Part shown: piece by piece, positions 45,147 to 56,143 of the stretch
How the letters are laid out: each line of letters starts with the position of its first letter
Numbering within the stretch: the first letter of the stretch is position 1
Assembly (NCBI GenBank): GCA_947561395.2
Contig: OX387192.1
Coordinates: 1,488,001-1,552,000, forward strand
Direction of reading: 5' to 3'
DNA length: 64,000 nucleotides
DNA from: Buxus sempervirens
Taxonomy: Eukaryota; Streptophyta; Magnoliopsida; Buxales; Buxaceae
The notes under the pieces: generated by a model
Databases searched by the model: none
What the model saw: only the letters and a program-made list of their open reading frames with translations
What the model was told of the DNA's origin: nothing
Program-made: the position numbers and the translations under genes

Positions 45147-48100
45147 AAATTTAAATTTTTTAAAAAGGTCCAAACCACTTATGAACCATATAATCAGACC
45201 GAATTGGACCAGGTTGAATATGACTTCGACTTCGAGCTCGACTTTGACCTTATGGGGATCGAAGAAGAGATCGAGGTTGAAGAAGAAGACGTTCCAAAAG
45301 AAATTGAATACCAATTGGAACGTCATGAAAAGGGGGTCCAACCTAATATTGAGGAGATCATATCCATAAACCTGGGGACCGAAGATGACCCAAAAATTGT
45401 GAAAATCGGGTCATGCTTGTCTGATGTGCAGAAAAATGAAATGTCACAGTTCTTGGCAGACTACAAAGATGTGTTTGCTTTGTCGTATCGGGACATGCCA
45501 GGGTTGGACACGGACATGGTGGTGCACAAATTGCCAATTTTGCCAGGGGTTAAGCCGATTAAGCAGAAGCTGAGAAGATTGAAACCTGAGTGGACTCTGA
45601 AGGTCAAGGACGAAGTGGTCAAACAGTTCCAAGCCGGATTTCTGCCAGTCTCTACGTACCCTGAGTGGCTCGCAAATATAGTACCAGTACCAAAGAAGGA
45701 CGGGAAGGTCCGAATGTGCGTGGACTATAGAGACTTGAACAGGGCAAGCCCAAAGGACGATTTTCCGCTTCCACACATCGACATTCTGGTCGATAATACT
45801 GCGGTACATAGCCTGTTTTCCTTCATGGATGGTTTCTCGGGGTACAATCAGATCAAGATGGCTAAGGAGGATCAAGAGAAAACAGCATTTATCACACCTT
45901 GGGGCACATTCCACTACACAGTCATGCCATTTGGGCTTAAAAACGCTGGGGCAACATACCAGCGGGCCATGACTGCACTATTCCATGACATGATCCATAA
46001 GGAGATGGAGGTCTACGTGGATGATATGATTGCCAAATCATGCAAAGAGGAGGACCACTTGATCAATCTGAAAAAGGTGTTTGATCGGCTCAGGAAGTAT
46101 AGTCTACGGCTTAACCCGGCTAAGTGCGTCTTTGGGGCTACATCAGGGAAGTTACTGGGGTTTATTGTGAGCCGAAGAGGAATTGAAATTGACCCGGCTA
46201 AGGCCAAGGCCATAATTGAAATGTCAGCACCCAGAACCGAGAAGGAGGTTCGTGGTTTTCTCGGGAGGATTCAATACATAAGCCGGTTCATAGCACAGCT
46301 CACTGCTATCTGTGAACCGATTTTCAAGCTTCTAAGGAAAGATAACCCGACGGTCTGGAATGAGGACTGCCAGAAGGCATTTGATACAATAAAGAGGTAT
46401 TTACTGAACCCGTCGGTACTAGTGCCACCAACTCCAGGAAGACCGCTAATCCTGTACTTGTCAGTGTTGGAAACGTCGATGGGATGTGTCTTGGGGCAAC
46501 ATGATGAGACTGGTAGAAAAGAAAGGGCAATTTACTATCTGAGTAAAAAATTCACGGAATATGAATCCAAATACTCACCATTGGAAAAGACTTGCTGTGC
46601 TCTAGTGTGGGCCACTCAGAGGCTAAGGCATTATTTCTTTAGTCACTCCACACTATTGATATCCCGGATGGACCCGCTGAAGTATTTATTTGAGAAACCG
46701 GCATTGACTGGCAGGACGGCTAAGTGGCAACTGCTACTGTCCGAGTTTGACCTCACATACATCACCCAGAAGGCGATCAAGGGTCAAGCCATAGCTGATC
46801 ACCTGGCTGCACATCCTTTGCCAGAATATCAACCCTTGAAGACCAACTTCCCAGATGAGGCAATTCTGTACACTGAAGAGGAGGACAGTGAGAGTTCTTG
46901 GCAGATGTTCTTTGATGGGGCCGCCAATATGAATGGGAACGGAATAGGGGCAGTCTTGGTTAAACCAGATGGTTCACATATCCCAATTGCAGTAAAGCTG
47001 AGATTCCAGTGCACCAATAACATAGCAGAATATGAGGCATGCATAATTGGATTGCAAGCAGCCATGGATCATGGAGTAGAGGAACTTGACGTATACGAGG
47101 ATTCGAGTCTTATCATCTTCCAAACAACTGGTGAGTGGAAAACCAAGGATCACAAATTGATCCCCTATCACCAGTATTTGGAAGAAATAAGCACAAATTT
47201 CACTCGAATTTCCTTCAACTATATGCCAAGGGCCAAAAATCAGTTTGCGGATGCTCTAGCAACCTTGGCTTCAATGGTCAGCATACCAGAAGGAGTAGAC
47301 ATCAGACCGCTGGAAATTGAGGTTAGAGATGAACCGGCTTACTGTCTCGTTCTAGAGGGAGCACCAGAAGAAGAAATACCATGGTTTCAAGATATCAAAA
47401 ATTTCTTGAATAATCGGAGTTTACCAGAAAATGCCACGTCTACTGAGAAGAGGACAATACAGAGGTTGGCGGGTCAGTTTCTGCTAAGTGGTGGACATGT
47501 GTACAAGAGGTCACATAACGACATTCTGCTCAGATGTGTTGCCAAGGCTGAATCGGAAAGGCTGATTGAGACTGTACATGGAGGAGTCTGTGGGCCCCAT
47601 ATGAGTGGGCACATGCTGGCTAAGAAGATCCTGAGGCTGGGATACTACTGGACGACCATGGAGCATGATTGCTGTGTACATGTCAAGAGGTGCCACCAAT
47701 GCCAAATATATGCAGATAACAAGCATGCACCCCCAGGTGAGTTGCATAACATGACATCACCATGGCCCTTCTCTATGTGGGGCATAGATGTTATTGGCAT
47801 GATCTCCCCTAAGGCATCGAACGGGCACAGATTCATCCTGGTGGCGATTGATTACTTTACTAAATGGGTGGAAGCAGCATCATATGCAAATATCACAAGC
47901 AACCACGTGATCAAATTTTTGAAGCACAACATTATTTGTCGCTATGGACTGCCAAGTGCCATAGTATCAGACAATGCTTCAAATATTAAGAACAAGGACA
48001 TGAAGAAAATGTGTGAGCAGTTTCAGATCACCCATCATAAGTCAGCTGCGTACAGGCCAAAGATGAATGGGGCAGTAGAAGCAGCCAACAAGAATATAAA

Positions 48101-48629
48101 GAAAATCATTCAAAAGATGGTAGTAAGTTACAAGGATTGGCATGAAATGCTGCCACTTGCTCTACATGCCTACAGAACCTCGATCCGGACTTCAACTGGG
48201 GCAACCCCGTACTCCCTAGTCTATGGGATGGAAGCAGTCTTGCTCGTGGAAGTAGAGATCCCATCACTCCGAGTGCTCATGGAAGCAGAACTAGAAGAAG
48301 CCGAATGGGTCCAGTCGAGACATGATCAACTTAACCTGATAGAAGAAAAGCGGTTAAAAGCGCTTTGCCATGGACAGTTGTACCAGAAGAGAATGGCCCG
48401 GGCCTTCAATAAGAAGGTGAGGCCCAGAACTTTCCAAGAAGGAAACTTAGTGCTAAAGAAAATCTTACCATTTTTGGAAGACCCTCGTGGTAAGTTCAAG
48501 TCCAATTGGGAAGGGCCTTATGTCGTCAAGAAGGTCCTGTCAGGGGGTGCACTCATCTTAGCAAAAATGGATGGGTCAGATTTTCCTGAGCCAATTAACT
48601 CTGATGCAGTAAAAAGGTATTTTCCTTGA
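45147..48629 (+). CDS. Tat-type reverse transcriptase, dual RNase H and integrase
   Basis: The frame is open for about 1160 residues to TGA 48629. Counting from 45204, order is: acidic leader; reverse transcriptase with VCVDYRDLN-like MCVDYRDLNRASPKDDFPLP and catalytic YVDD (271-274); first RNase H with YYLSKKFTEYESKYSPLEK; a second, archaeal-type RNase H starting MFFDGAANMNGNG (Asp571); integrase zinc finger with HGGVCGPH and CHQC; and integrase core with Asp862 (GIDVIG), Asp923 (SDNAS) and Glu959, a DD35E spacing. All catalytic residues I can check are present, so this part looks intact. Role: copies the RNA and inserts the DNA. Tandem RNase H domains identify the Tat lineage. Confidence 0.93.
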   Translation, partial: KFKFFKKVQTTYEPYNQTELDQVEYDFDFELDFDLMGIEEEIEVEEEDVPKEIEYQLERHEKGVQPNIEEIISINLGTEDDPKIVKIGSCLSDVQKNEMSQFLADYKDVFALSYRDMPGLDTDMVVHKLPILPGVKPIKQKLRRLKPEWTLKVKDEVVKQFQAGFLPVSTYPEWLANIVPVPKKDGKVRMCVDYRDLNRASPKDDFPLPHIDILVDNTAVHSLFSFMDGFSGYNQIKMAKEDQEKTAFITPWGTFHYTVMPFGLKNAGATYQRAMTALFHDMIHKEMEVYVDDMIAKSCKEEDHLINLKKVFDRLRKYSLRLNPAKCVFGATSGKLLGFIVSRRGIEIDPAKAKAIIEMSAPRTEKEVRGFLGRIQYISRFIAQLTAICEPIFKLLRKDNPTVWNEDCQKAFDTIKRYLLNPSVLVPPTPGRPLILYLSVLETSMGCVLGQHDETGRKERAIYYLSKKFTEYESKYSPLEKTCCALVWATQRLRHYFFSHSTLLISRMDPLKYLFEKPALTGRTAKWQLLLSEFDLTYITQKAIKGQAIADHLAAHPLPEYQPLKTNFPDEAILYTEEEDSESSWQMFFDGAANMNGNGIGAVLVKPDGSHIPIAVKLRFQCTNNIAEYEACIIGLQAAMDHGVEELDVYEDSSLIIFQTTGEWKTKDHKLIPYHQYLEEISTNFTRISFNYMPRAKNQFADALATLASMVSIPEGVDIRPLEIEVRDEPAYCLVLEGAPEEEIPWFQDIKNFLNNRSLPENATSTEKRTIQRLAGQFLLSGGHVYKRSHNDILLRCVAKAESERLIETVHGGVCGPHMSGHMLAKKILRLGYYWTTMEHDCCVHVKRCHQCQIYADNKHAPPGELHNMTSPWPFSMWGIDVIGMISPKASNGHRFILVAIDYFTKWVEAASYANITSNHVIKFLKHNIICRYGLPSAIVSDNASNIKNKDMKKMCEQFQITHHKSAAYRPKMNGAVEAANKNIKKIIQKMVVSYKDWHEMLPLALHAYRTSIRTSTGATPYSLVYGMEAVLLVEVEIPSLRVLMEAELEEAEWVQSRHDQLNLIEEKRLKALCHGQLYQKRMARAFNKKVRPRTFQEGNLVLKKILPFLEDPRGKFKSNWEGPYVVKKVLSGGALILAKMDGSDFPEPINSDAVKRYFP

Positions 48630-49588
48630 GTGAATATTTCTAGGAAATGATCCGAGGCCATTTTTCTTTATTCCCTTCAAAATTTTAATCCTTAGTCTAG
48701 CCAAGTTGAGCCGGTTCGTTTCTTTGATAAACCTAAACCGGATTTACAGTCAAATTGGGGCAAAATAAATTGGGGCAAAGCCAATTGGGGCAAAGTTAAG
48801 AAAAAAGAAAAAAGAGAGGAAAAGCAATGAAAAATGGCAAATGAAAGCCAAGTGTGGAAAAAAAAGATGCGAAAAATGCAATTTGGGGGAAAAGGGTTAA
48901 GTTCATCATGACTGTAAATCCGGTTGACCTATCTCCGCACTTGAAAAATTTTGGGCCTTTAATACCCTTTCTTTCATAAACTGAGCCTAGCCTTTATTTC
49001 GTCCTATTTTTTAAGCCCTCGGTGATCTTAGCTTGTTCATTCAAATATCAGAGTAAGATGGGTGATGACGGAATTCAGAAGCCGGCCCTAGTGAAAACCG
49101 TAACTGGCGCTAGGGGCAATATTGGCAAAAAGGCAAAAAGAAAAAAAAATAAGAAAAATGAAAGAAAATCAGAGGTTGAGTTGATCATGGAGATCTGAGC
49201 TTGAAGAAAAGTTGGCATGAGCAAAATGGGGTCAGTTTTGGCAATTGGGGATGACTCTAAAGGTCCTAAGATGGACGGTTCTGATCCCTCAGTATTTTGT
49301 GGACTACCCTTTTCATTATTTAACCTGGTTTTAATTCCTTTAATTATAGGTGATTAAGTGCATGGACCAAATTTCAAAAAAATACAAAAAAAATATAAAA
49401 AGGAAAAATTATACTTTGGCCAGTGATGATAAATCAAATACTTTTCATAAAACCTTTGTTTTTACAAGCATCTGAGCATTCTGAGGCCAATAATATAAAA
49501 ATTTTATTTTGAATTAAAACCTTTGTCTTTCCACTATTGGAGTTTGCTTTGGTACAAAGGTAAAAAAATAATAATGCAGGAAATAAAG
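48630..49588. other. non-coding region after integrase
   Basis: It contains repeats of AATTGGGGCAAA near 48755-48800 and AT-rich sequence. The ends of plus-strand pol and of the minus-strand gene face each other here, so terminators for both are expected. No reading frame is convincing. Confidence 0.6.
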
Positions 49589-51047
49589 CTAGTCTCTGTC
49601 TTCTAGCTGCTCCTCAAGCTCCCGAATCCGAGCTGCCTGAGCTGCAATGACTCCTGAAGCCCCCTCTGCAGCGGGATCACTCAAGAAGGAAATGACCTCA
49701 TCTGAAAGGGCCTGCCTGATCCGCAAACTCCTAAGGCTGGCCAAAGTATCCTGGTACTTCTGCCGGATCATACGGACCTCGAAGCTACGGGCCTGCCTCT
49801 GCTCCTCCAGCTTCTCTTCCACGGCAATACGGCGTGAGATCTGCTCCTCAAGCTGCCTCTCCAGATAAGTGCCCTGTATCCTGAACTCCTGGGCCTCCCA
49901 TACCCATATCTGCTGAAGCCGCTTATGAGAAGCCCGTTCAGACTCTAGAATGTCCTCATAGGTGGGAGCCAAGACTACAGGAGGATCTTCGGGTACCGGG
50001 GCCTGAATCTGTATCTGTTCCTTGATCCAGAAGAGATAATCCTTCACATGGGCTTCTGAGAAGACTGGACCATGCATGAAGCGGACATAGGACCACTCCT
50101 TCATCAACCAGGCATTCAGCTTCATAGAAAGGGGCCCAAGACGATCCTCATATCCACATGGGATGATAATCCCCTGGGTCACAAGGAACTGACGAAGGAC
50201 CCGCAAAGGAAGATACAGCACTGCATGCTTCAGGCCCGCTAGGATCAGAAAGTTGCGGTCACGGAAGCTAATCATTGTCGCTGCATTGGGCTGATAAGTG
50301 CCAGGCCATCTCACCTGGTCCTCCTGAAGTGAGCCCAAGAAAGTGAACCAGCCCTGTTTGCCCCCTGGAATATCGGGGCACCCCCTGTTGCTCATCAAGA
50401 AGGGGACTTTTAGACTCGGGAAGAAGTGTCGATTGATCTCTTCAATCTGGCTCAAATGATCAAGTAGCCAAAGCTGCAAAGGAAGAGAGATATGTCAGCA
50501 CATTGTAAAAAAAAAAAAAAAAAGCAAGAAAAAGGCAAAAAGAAAGCCAAAAAGCAAGAAAAATTAAAAAAAAAATTTTTTTTTACCTGCAGGATCTGGG
50601 CACATGCTAGGAAGCGTTTCGACTTCCTATTGTAGCAGTCGGTCAAGGCCTGATACATCCCAGCTAAAATCATAGGGGCCAACCTCTCCCTCTCCCGAAC
50701 CTGGCATATCACTGAAATCAAGGCTAAGTCCACCTCATCATCCTCCCGTGGGAAAAGTAACTGGTTGACCACAATCAGGGTCAACGCATTGAATCGGGTC
50801 TCCTTGTTCTCCCCTCTCAAAAGCTTCTCAGCCAAAAAAGCCTTAGATAGGGTCAAAAGGGTGTCAGAATCCCCCAAGTCCTTCTTCCCTATGCCCAAAA
50901 AAGTAGAAGCTTCCTTCTTGTAACTGGGCCTAAGAGGTGGATTCACCACCTTCTCATCAAACCTCAAGCCCAAGATGGTTTCCACCTCTCAATGGTTGGG
51001 GTCATCTCATGGTTCCCAAAATGCTCAAATCCTGAGGCTGGTTGCAT
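49589..51047 (-). pseudogene. antisense DUF7745-like gene with one frameshift
   Basis: Minus strand, two exons. Exon 1 runs from ATG 51047 to 50587 (donor CTGCAG/GTAAAA); exon 2 runs from 50473 to the stop at 49589 (acceptor TTTGCAG). The protein begins MQPASGFEHFGNHEMTPTIE. A missing base near 50987 then shifts the frame to VETILGLRFDEKVV. Text such as NALTLIVVNQLLFPREDDEV and CAQILQ-LWLLDHL fits the domain I recall as DUF7745, found in extra genes of Tat elements. The C-terminus (about 140 residues) is coiled coil, with repeated LEEQ and RIRELEEQLEDRD. Function is unknown; structure suggests oligomerisation. A four-unit palindrome array begins 18 bp upstream of the ATG. Apart from the frameshift the gene looks intact. 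Confidence 0.75.
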
Positions 51048-51064
51048 TTATAGCATCTTTTAAT

Positions 51065-51206
51065 GTATCCGGTAACTCAGACCGGATACAAAAGGCTTTA
51101 TTAATATCCGGTTAAGTATACCGGATACAAAGGATGCCATGAGTATCCGGTATGTTATACCGGATAGAAAGACCAATCAATGTATCCGGTATGTCAAACC
51201 GGATAC
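51065..51206. promoter_or_regulatory. palindrome array upstream of the DUF7745-like gene (39-bp period)
   Basis: Units start at 51065, 51104, 51143 and 51182, exactly 39 bp apart. Two are perfect GTATCCGGT-N7-ACCGGATAC; the others differ by one end base (ATATCCGGT, ACCGGATAG). It lies directly before the minus-strand start codon at 51047. Confidence 0.92.
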
Positions 51207-51440
51207 AAAGAAAAATGCAAAAAAAAGGAGCTAAGGATGAAAATTCCGAATTTTTTACCTGTTTTACCTGTGTACAAGTCATAATTGCATAAATTTAAAA
51301 ACAAAAGATGTGCAAGACAAGAGAGAATGAATCAAAGTTTTTTTCATATATATATGCAAGTTTTTGGTACAATAATGATGGAAAAGACATGAAAATCCTA
51401 AAATCTCTAACTACTCCTATGCAGGATCATCCACGCGTCC

Positions 51441-54126
51441 TCAGCCGCGTCCACCTCTACGGCCTCTACCTCGAAGCGCTCGACCCCTAGAATAGGCCAA
51501 AATGCGCTCAGCTGCATGGCGAGGATGCCGACCCACCACCTGCTGGAGCTGATACTCCAAGCAATACTCCTCGATATCTAGGGGCAGAGCAGGAGCAGAA
51601 TCTGGGGAGGAAACCTCTGGCTCAGCAGGTACGGGCTCAACTGGACCCTCAGCCATAGCAGGCTCTGCTCCCGCAGCTCCAGAAGGCCCGGCATCAGAAG
51701 AAGGGCCAGGATCAGAAATATCTGTACCAAATGGGAAAAAATCAGGAATTGGGATACTAAAATGAATAAAAGAGAAGAAACTAAGGAAAAAATACCAGCA
51801 GGCACTATGGGATCCGGATCCACTGGGTCAGCAGCAGGGACCTCCTCTGGCTCAGGAAGCATCACTGGAGCATCACCAGGATCAGCAGCTGGGACATCCA
51901 CAGGATCTGTAGCCCGAGCAGGAGACGGGTCAGGAATGAGGAAATCAGGCTTGAAGGCAGCATCCTGATCTGGGACCGGGCCCTGCACAAGGCAAACAAG
52001 CATATCAGAATACCAGAAACAGGAAAATGAAAGAAATGAAAATATGAGAAGGCCAGATACCTGTCCAGCCTGAAGCTCAGCAACTAGGGCCTCCAGCTCC
52101 CTGATCCGGGCATCCCGCTGGGCCACAACCGCATCGTGCTCAGCGATCATATCATCGATCGCGGCCCGCTGACTCTCGAACCGGTCCCGAATGGTATTCA
52201 GCTCGTGCACCTGCCAACAAGAACAGAAGTAGGGTCAGAAATGCATAAGGGGAGAAAAGATGAAAATATAAAGAGTACAAGACTTACTGTGTCCTCATGG
52301 ATCCGGATACGGATCCCGCCAATCTCAGTCACCCCAGCACGAGTGGGTCGATCCATCAAGCATCCAATAGATACCCTCTGGAACCACTCGTCATAATCCC
52401 CAGCTACTGTAAGCCCCTCTGCATCCAAGAAATGATCGAACTGATCAACATCAAAGCCAGGCAGGAGCGTGTCGGGACCCACAGGAGGAGGAGGGACGGG
52501 GATGCGAAGTGCGCCAGTGTGCTGGAAGTACAGGCGCTCTCCCAAGTACATCACCCTACCAAGCCTCCCAAGGAAGCACTGGTAGGGCTGACGTCGTCGA
52601 TCTCTATCGAAGGCGTCCTGTACCGCCATCTCACGGGCCACTCCGACGTCCACGTCATCAAATCGGGACAGGAGGAGCTGCAAAAAAGGAAACAGTCAGG
52701 TACAGTCAAGATACAGGAAAGGAAGTAAAAGAAAAAAGATAGAGGACTTACATCAGATCGGCGGGCACGGTCTAAGTGCACCCGGGCAATACGAGGCTGG
52801 CTCCTATCAGCATCCCGGACCTGGGCCGACCATCGCAAAGCCACTGGGAAATCTGCGACCTCAGGTACCTGGGATGGGCGGAAGAAAGTCATGTAGGTGT
52901 ACATGAACACCTGGTAAAAGAAAATCGGTCAGGAAGGGATAAAGCCTAAACGAATTAAACCAGACAGGGGAAGTTCAATACCTGTAAAATCTGCCAGAAA
53001 AACCGGCTGCTGACTCCATCACCTCTCGGGGATGCCAGGCCTCGAACCGCTCGGCACAACCCGGCCAAGATGGTCCCATAGATGAGTCGGCCCCATGCCA
53101 GCTGGCGGGTCTGATGAAGATCTCTCAAAGCGTCCAGGAAAAGTGGGCTGACGCCGGTCGTATCCTCCGGGAAAAAGCAGCTCCCAAGCATCAACAGAAA
53201 AACATGCCGGAAGATAGGCACAAAATCTGCATCCTCCACGGAGATGGTCGCATGTCTCCCGCCGTAATGACGAGCCAGGCTCTCTCGCAGCCAGCTGATG
53301 GAAAGACGACCACTCCGCCCATCCCAAGCAGCAGGTGGCAGGGCCTGATATCCCAAGAGAAGGCCGATATCCTCCGCAGAAGGCCGCTCCAAGACAATGG
53401 TCCGCCCCATCAAGGGAATGCCAGTAATCATCACAAAATCGGAGGGGCGGATCCCCAGCTCCACGTTCGGTAGATGGAATGACTGCGTCTCTGGGAAATA
53501 TCTCTCCATCATGGCAAAAATGAGCGGACGGTCGGCTCTAAACGATGGAATACTAAGGAAATGATCCAGGTGGCACCTCCCAAACTCCCGCCTGAGTGCC
53601 AGGGAAAGCGACTGAGCTAACTCACTAAATCTCCCCCAACTACCCCGCAGATGGGAAGAATGATATGGAAGCGGCACATCTGCCCTGATGCACATAGAGG
53701 GATGGCTATCCAAGCCACTGAGGAGCTCTGTGTCATGAACAGAGGCCCTCAACTCCTCAGAAACTCCTGTCAGAGCTACAGCAGTACCCTCCTGAGCCGT
53801 GCCTCTGGCTCTGCCTCGGCCTCTGCCACGGCCTCTCTCGCCCTCAAGGGCCTGATCCTGAACTCTGCCTCTACCTCGGCCTCGACCTCGAGCAGGTGCA
53901 GCCACGGGCTAAATTTCAAAGAGAAAGGTGAAGATTGGTGCAGGAGGAGAATGAAGAAAAAAGGAAAATTTTTTTTTTGAAAGCCTACCTCAGCAGAGCT
54001 CTCCCGGGAGACATCTAGTGGCTCCGATAAGGTGGCGCTGGAACTCGCCTCCGTCCGAGCCCACGAAGTGGAGGGCTGATCAGCTGGGTCAGCCTCCTCT
54101 CTAACACGGGAACGACTCCTAGCCAT
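51441..54126 (-). CDS. antisense plant-mobile-domain gene, seven exons, intact
   Basis: Minus-strand exons 54126-53989, 53908-52982, 52910-52752, 52677-52288, 52210-52061, 51982-51796 and 51721-51441 all have GT-AG borders and join in frame to 743 residues. Order: Ser/Arg-rich start; Arg-Gly repeats (about 50-80); plant mobile domain (about 110-530) with LDHFLSIPSFRADRPLIFAM, FHLPNVELGIRPSDFVMITG and LPPAAWDGRSGR; coiled coil (539-588) with RIRELEALVAELQAG; Pro/Asp-rich acidic part; C-terminal GRGRRGGRG. Mobile-domain proteins include host MAIN/MAIL1, needed for transposon silencing, and versions inside Gypsy and Mutator elements. Here it may help the element counter silencing or control its own expression; that is inference. 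A leader exon and intron seem to precede it, and two palindromes lie about 1.4 kb upstream of the ATG. Confidence 0.85.
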
Positions 54127-55500
54127 CTATACAGGGAAGTGTTTTATAAATTTTAGTTCAAATCTATCTGGAATCCTATTTTGCTCAGTTCAAATTGATC
54201 AAAAATTTCACTTTGATTTTATAGGTTCTAACTCTGGTTCATCAGGAATCTTGTATGATTTTGTTCAGGAATTGTGTTGTAGTTCAAAGTCTTTTAGAAA
54301 ATATTCCTATATTATTCTAAAAAAATTTTTTTGTTTACAAAGCCTAATACTTGATAATTTACTGCAGGATTGCTACATCGGTGCAAAAGAAAAGGGTCTG
54401 AGCTAAGTCCCAAAGGTCCATCTAGGAAAAGCCCTAGCAGTTAAAGCCCCTCATTGGTCAAGAGCCGGCTAGGGTCCGATCGGAAAAGAACTAGACACTG
54501 TCAAAGATATCATGTTCTAAAAATAGCAGCTCAATAACAGCATGCAATCAACTCTAGAACACAAGTGGAAAACTTGCTTTGAAAATATCAAAGGGATAAA
54601 GCCAAAGGTGGTCTAGAACAAGTCATGGGAAGATCATGTCAGGTGGAGCATTACTTTAAGTTAAGAATCAGAGCATGGTTGAAAACAAATCATATCATCC
54701 AGAGCAAGTTCAAATCATGAGATAAACAATTCAGTTCATCATTGGCAGGCAATTCCAAGGTCTAAGGCAACAAGCCATGGTCATTAGGAATCATAAAGTA
54801 AATGACGAAAAAATGTGGCAGCATCAACAATACCAAGAGTTTATGAGCAAATTCGGTCAGTATGCAGAGATTCAACAAAAAATGCCAAATCTGATCATAT
54901 GTACTTATGAAGAACAATGAAGAACTAGGCAATCAAGCATAAGAATCAAAATCCAATCAAGGGAATTGAAAAGCATCACATTATCCAGAGTGTCATTAAC
55001 AGTCAATCAACATTGCATCCAGTTCTGAAGAATTGACAAGGACAAAACAAATAACATGGCAACATTGCTTGGATATGGCACTAAAGCACATTACAAAGGA
55101 AAAATAGCACATGGCATTGAAATTCGTCCAAATAAGCATGAATTGGTTACCAAAAAAAATTCCAATCTCACTAACCTGGGCGAGCAGTGGAGAAAGCAAG
55201 TGCCTGATTGCAAGTGGGAATCAAGGGACAAGTAGCCGGAGCAAAACCTCCAATGTCAAGTTGAGAAATCACAAGAGAATGGGAAAAATCGAGCTAGGGC
55301 TCGACTGCGGCTGTCAAGGAGCAATCGGGAAGTCGCCGGAGCTACAGGTTGTCGCCGGCAGCAAAAGGAAGCACCGGAGTCGTCAGAGATCGCCGGAGAA
55401 GAAGGAGGATCGTCGGTCGTCGAAGAAGGAAAACCTGGGGCCGGTCTGAGTTATTGGAGAATGAAGAAAAGAAATGAAAAGTCGCGGTCGTGCGCGACTT
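54127..55500 (-). other. probable leader exon and leader intron of the mobile-domain gene
   Basis: On the minus strand a GC-rich, gene-like stretch (about 55480-55180) ends in GCTCGCCCAG/GTTAGTGAG, a good splice donor. CCTGTATAG directly before ATG 54126 is a good acceptor. The interval 55179-54127 would be a 1.05 kb leader intron, with no coding sequence seen in it. Confidence 0.6.
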
Positions 55501-55513
55501 AAGTAACCCTAGG

Positions 55514-55577
55514 GTATCTGGATACTCAGGCCGGATACAAACAAGGCTAGGGGTATCCGGATACACATACCGGATAC
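55514..55577. promoter_or_regulatory. two palindromes upstream of the mobile-domain gene leader
   Basis: Units start at 55514 and 55553, 39 bp apart: GTATCTGGA-N7-GCCGGATAC and GTATCCGGA-N7-ACCGGATAC. They are followed on the minus strand by the presumed leader exon, so they lie at promoter position. Confidence 0.85.
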
Positions 55578-55581
55578 CAAA

Positions 55582-55738
55582 TAAAAAAGAAAAAAAAACA
55601 GGAAAAAAACAGAAAAAAAAGAAAAAAAAACAGAAAAATAGAAAAAAAAATAATATAAAAAAAGAAGACAACAAAAAAGGAAAAGAAAAAAAAAAGAAAA
55701 AAAAGAGAAAAAAGAGAAAAAAAAAAAAAAAAAGAGAG
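55582..55738. repeat. A/AG-rich low-complexity tract
   Basis: About 155 bases are almost only A and G with a few C and T. Long Lys-rich and Phe-rich reading frames here are artefacts. Confidence 0.9.
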
Positions 55739-56128
55739 CAAACTAGTGCTATAAGTCTTACTATTTTCTCAAAATCCTATTTTTGTCTTGAAATCCACCT
55801 CACAGCCACAAGAGCTCAGTGGAATTTAGGGCAACCTTGGGAAATGTGCTGGTCAAAAGGATGATATCCACTCAACTTTTAACTTGGTTTGATAAAAAAT
55901 CAGTTTTCAAAAATCCTATTTTTGGGCTTAAAATCCACTTCATAGCCACGAGAGCTTAGTGGAATTTAAGAACTCTTGGAGAGATGCCCCCCTTAAAGTT
56001 AGGGCTTTTTGGCAAATCTCCACTCAAAAATTGTTTTCTACAAAATTGAATTGAACCGAGCAAATCATGCTCAAGGAAATGCAATTTGGGCTTGTCTACT
56101 CTTTGCAGCTCACTGCTTCGTAGCTCCC

Positions 56129-56143
56129 GCAAAGAGGGGCAGT
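56129..56143 (+). promoter_or_regulatory. polypurine tract of the Tat-type element
   Basis: GCAAAGAGGGGCAGT abuts the TGTAGACACC start of the 3' LTR. Confidence 0.75.

Noticed and set aside
55490-55864. Lys-rich and Phe-rich reading frames
   Set aside because: They come from an A/AG-rich low-complexity tract.
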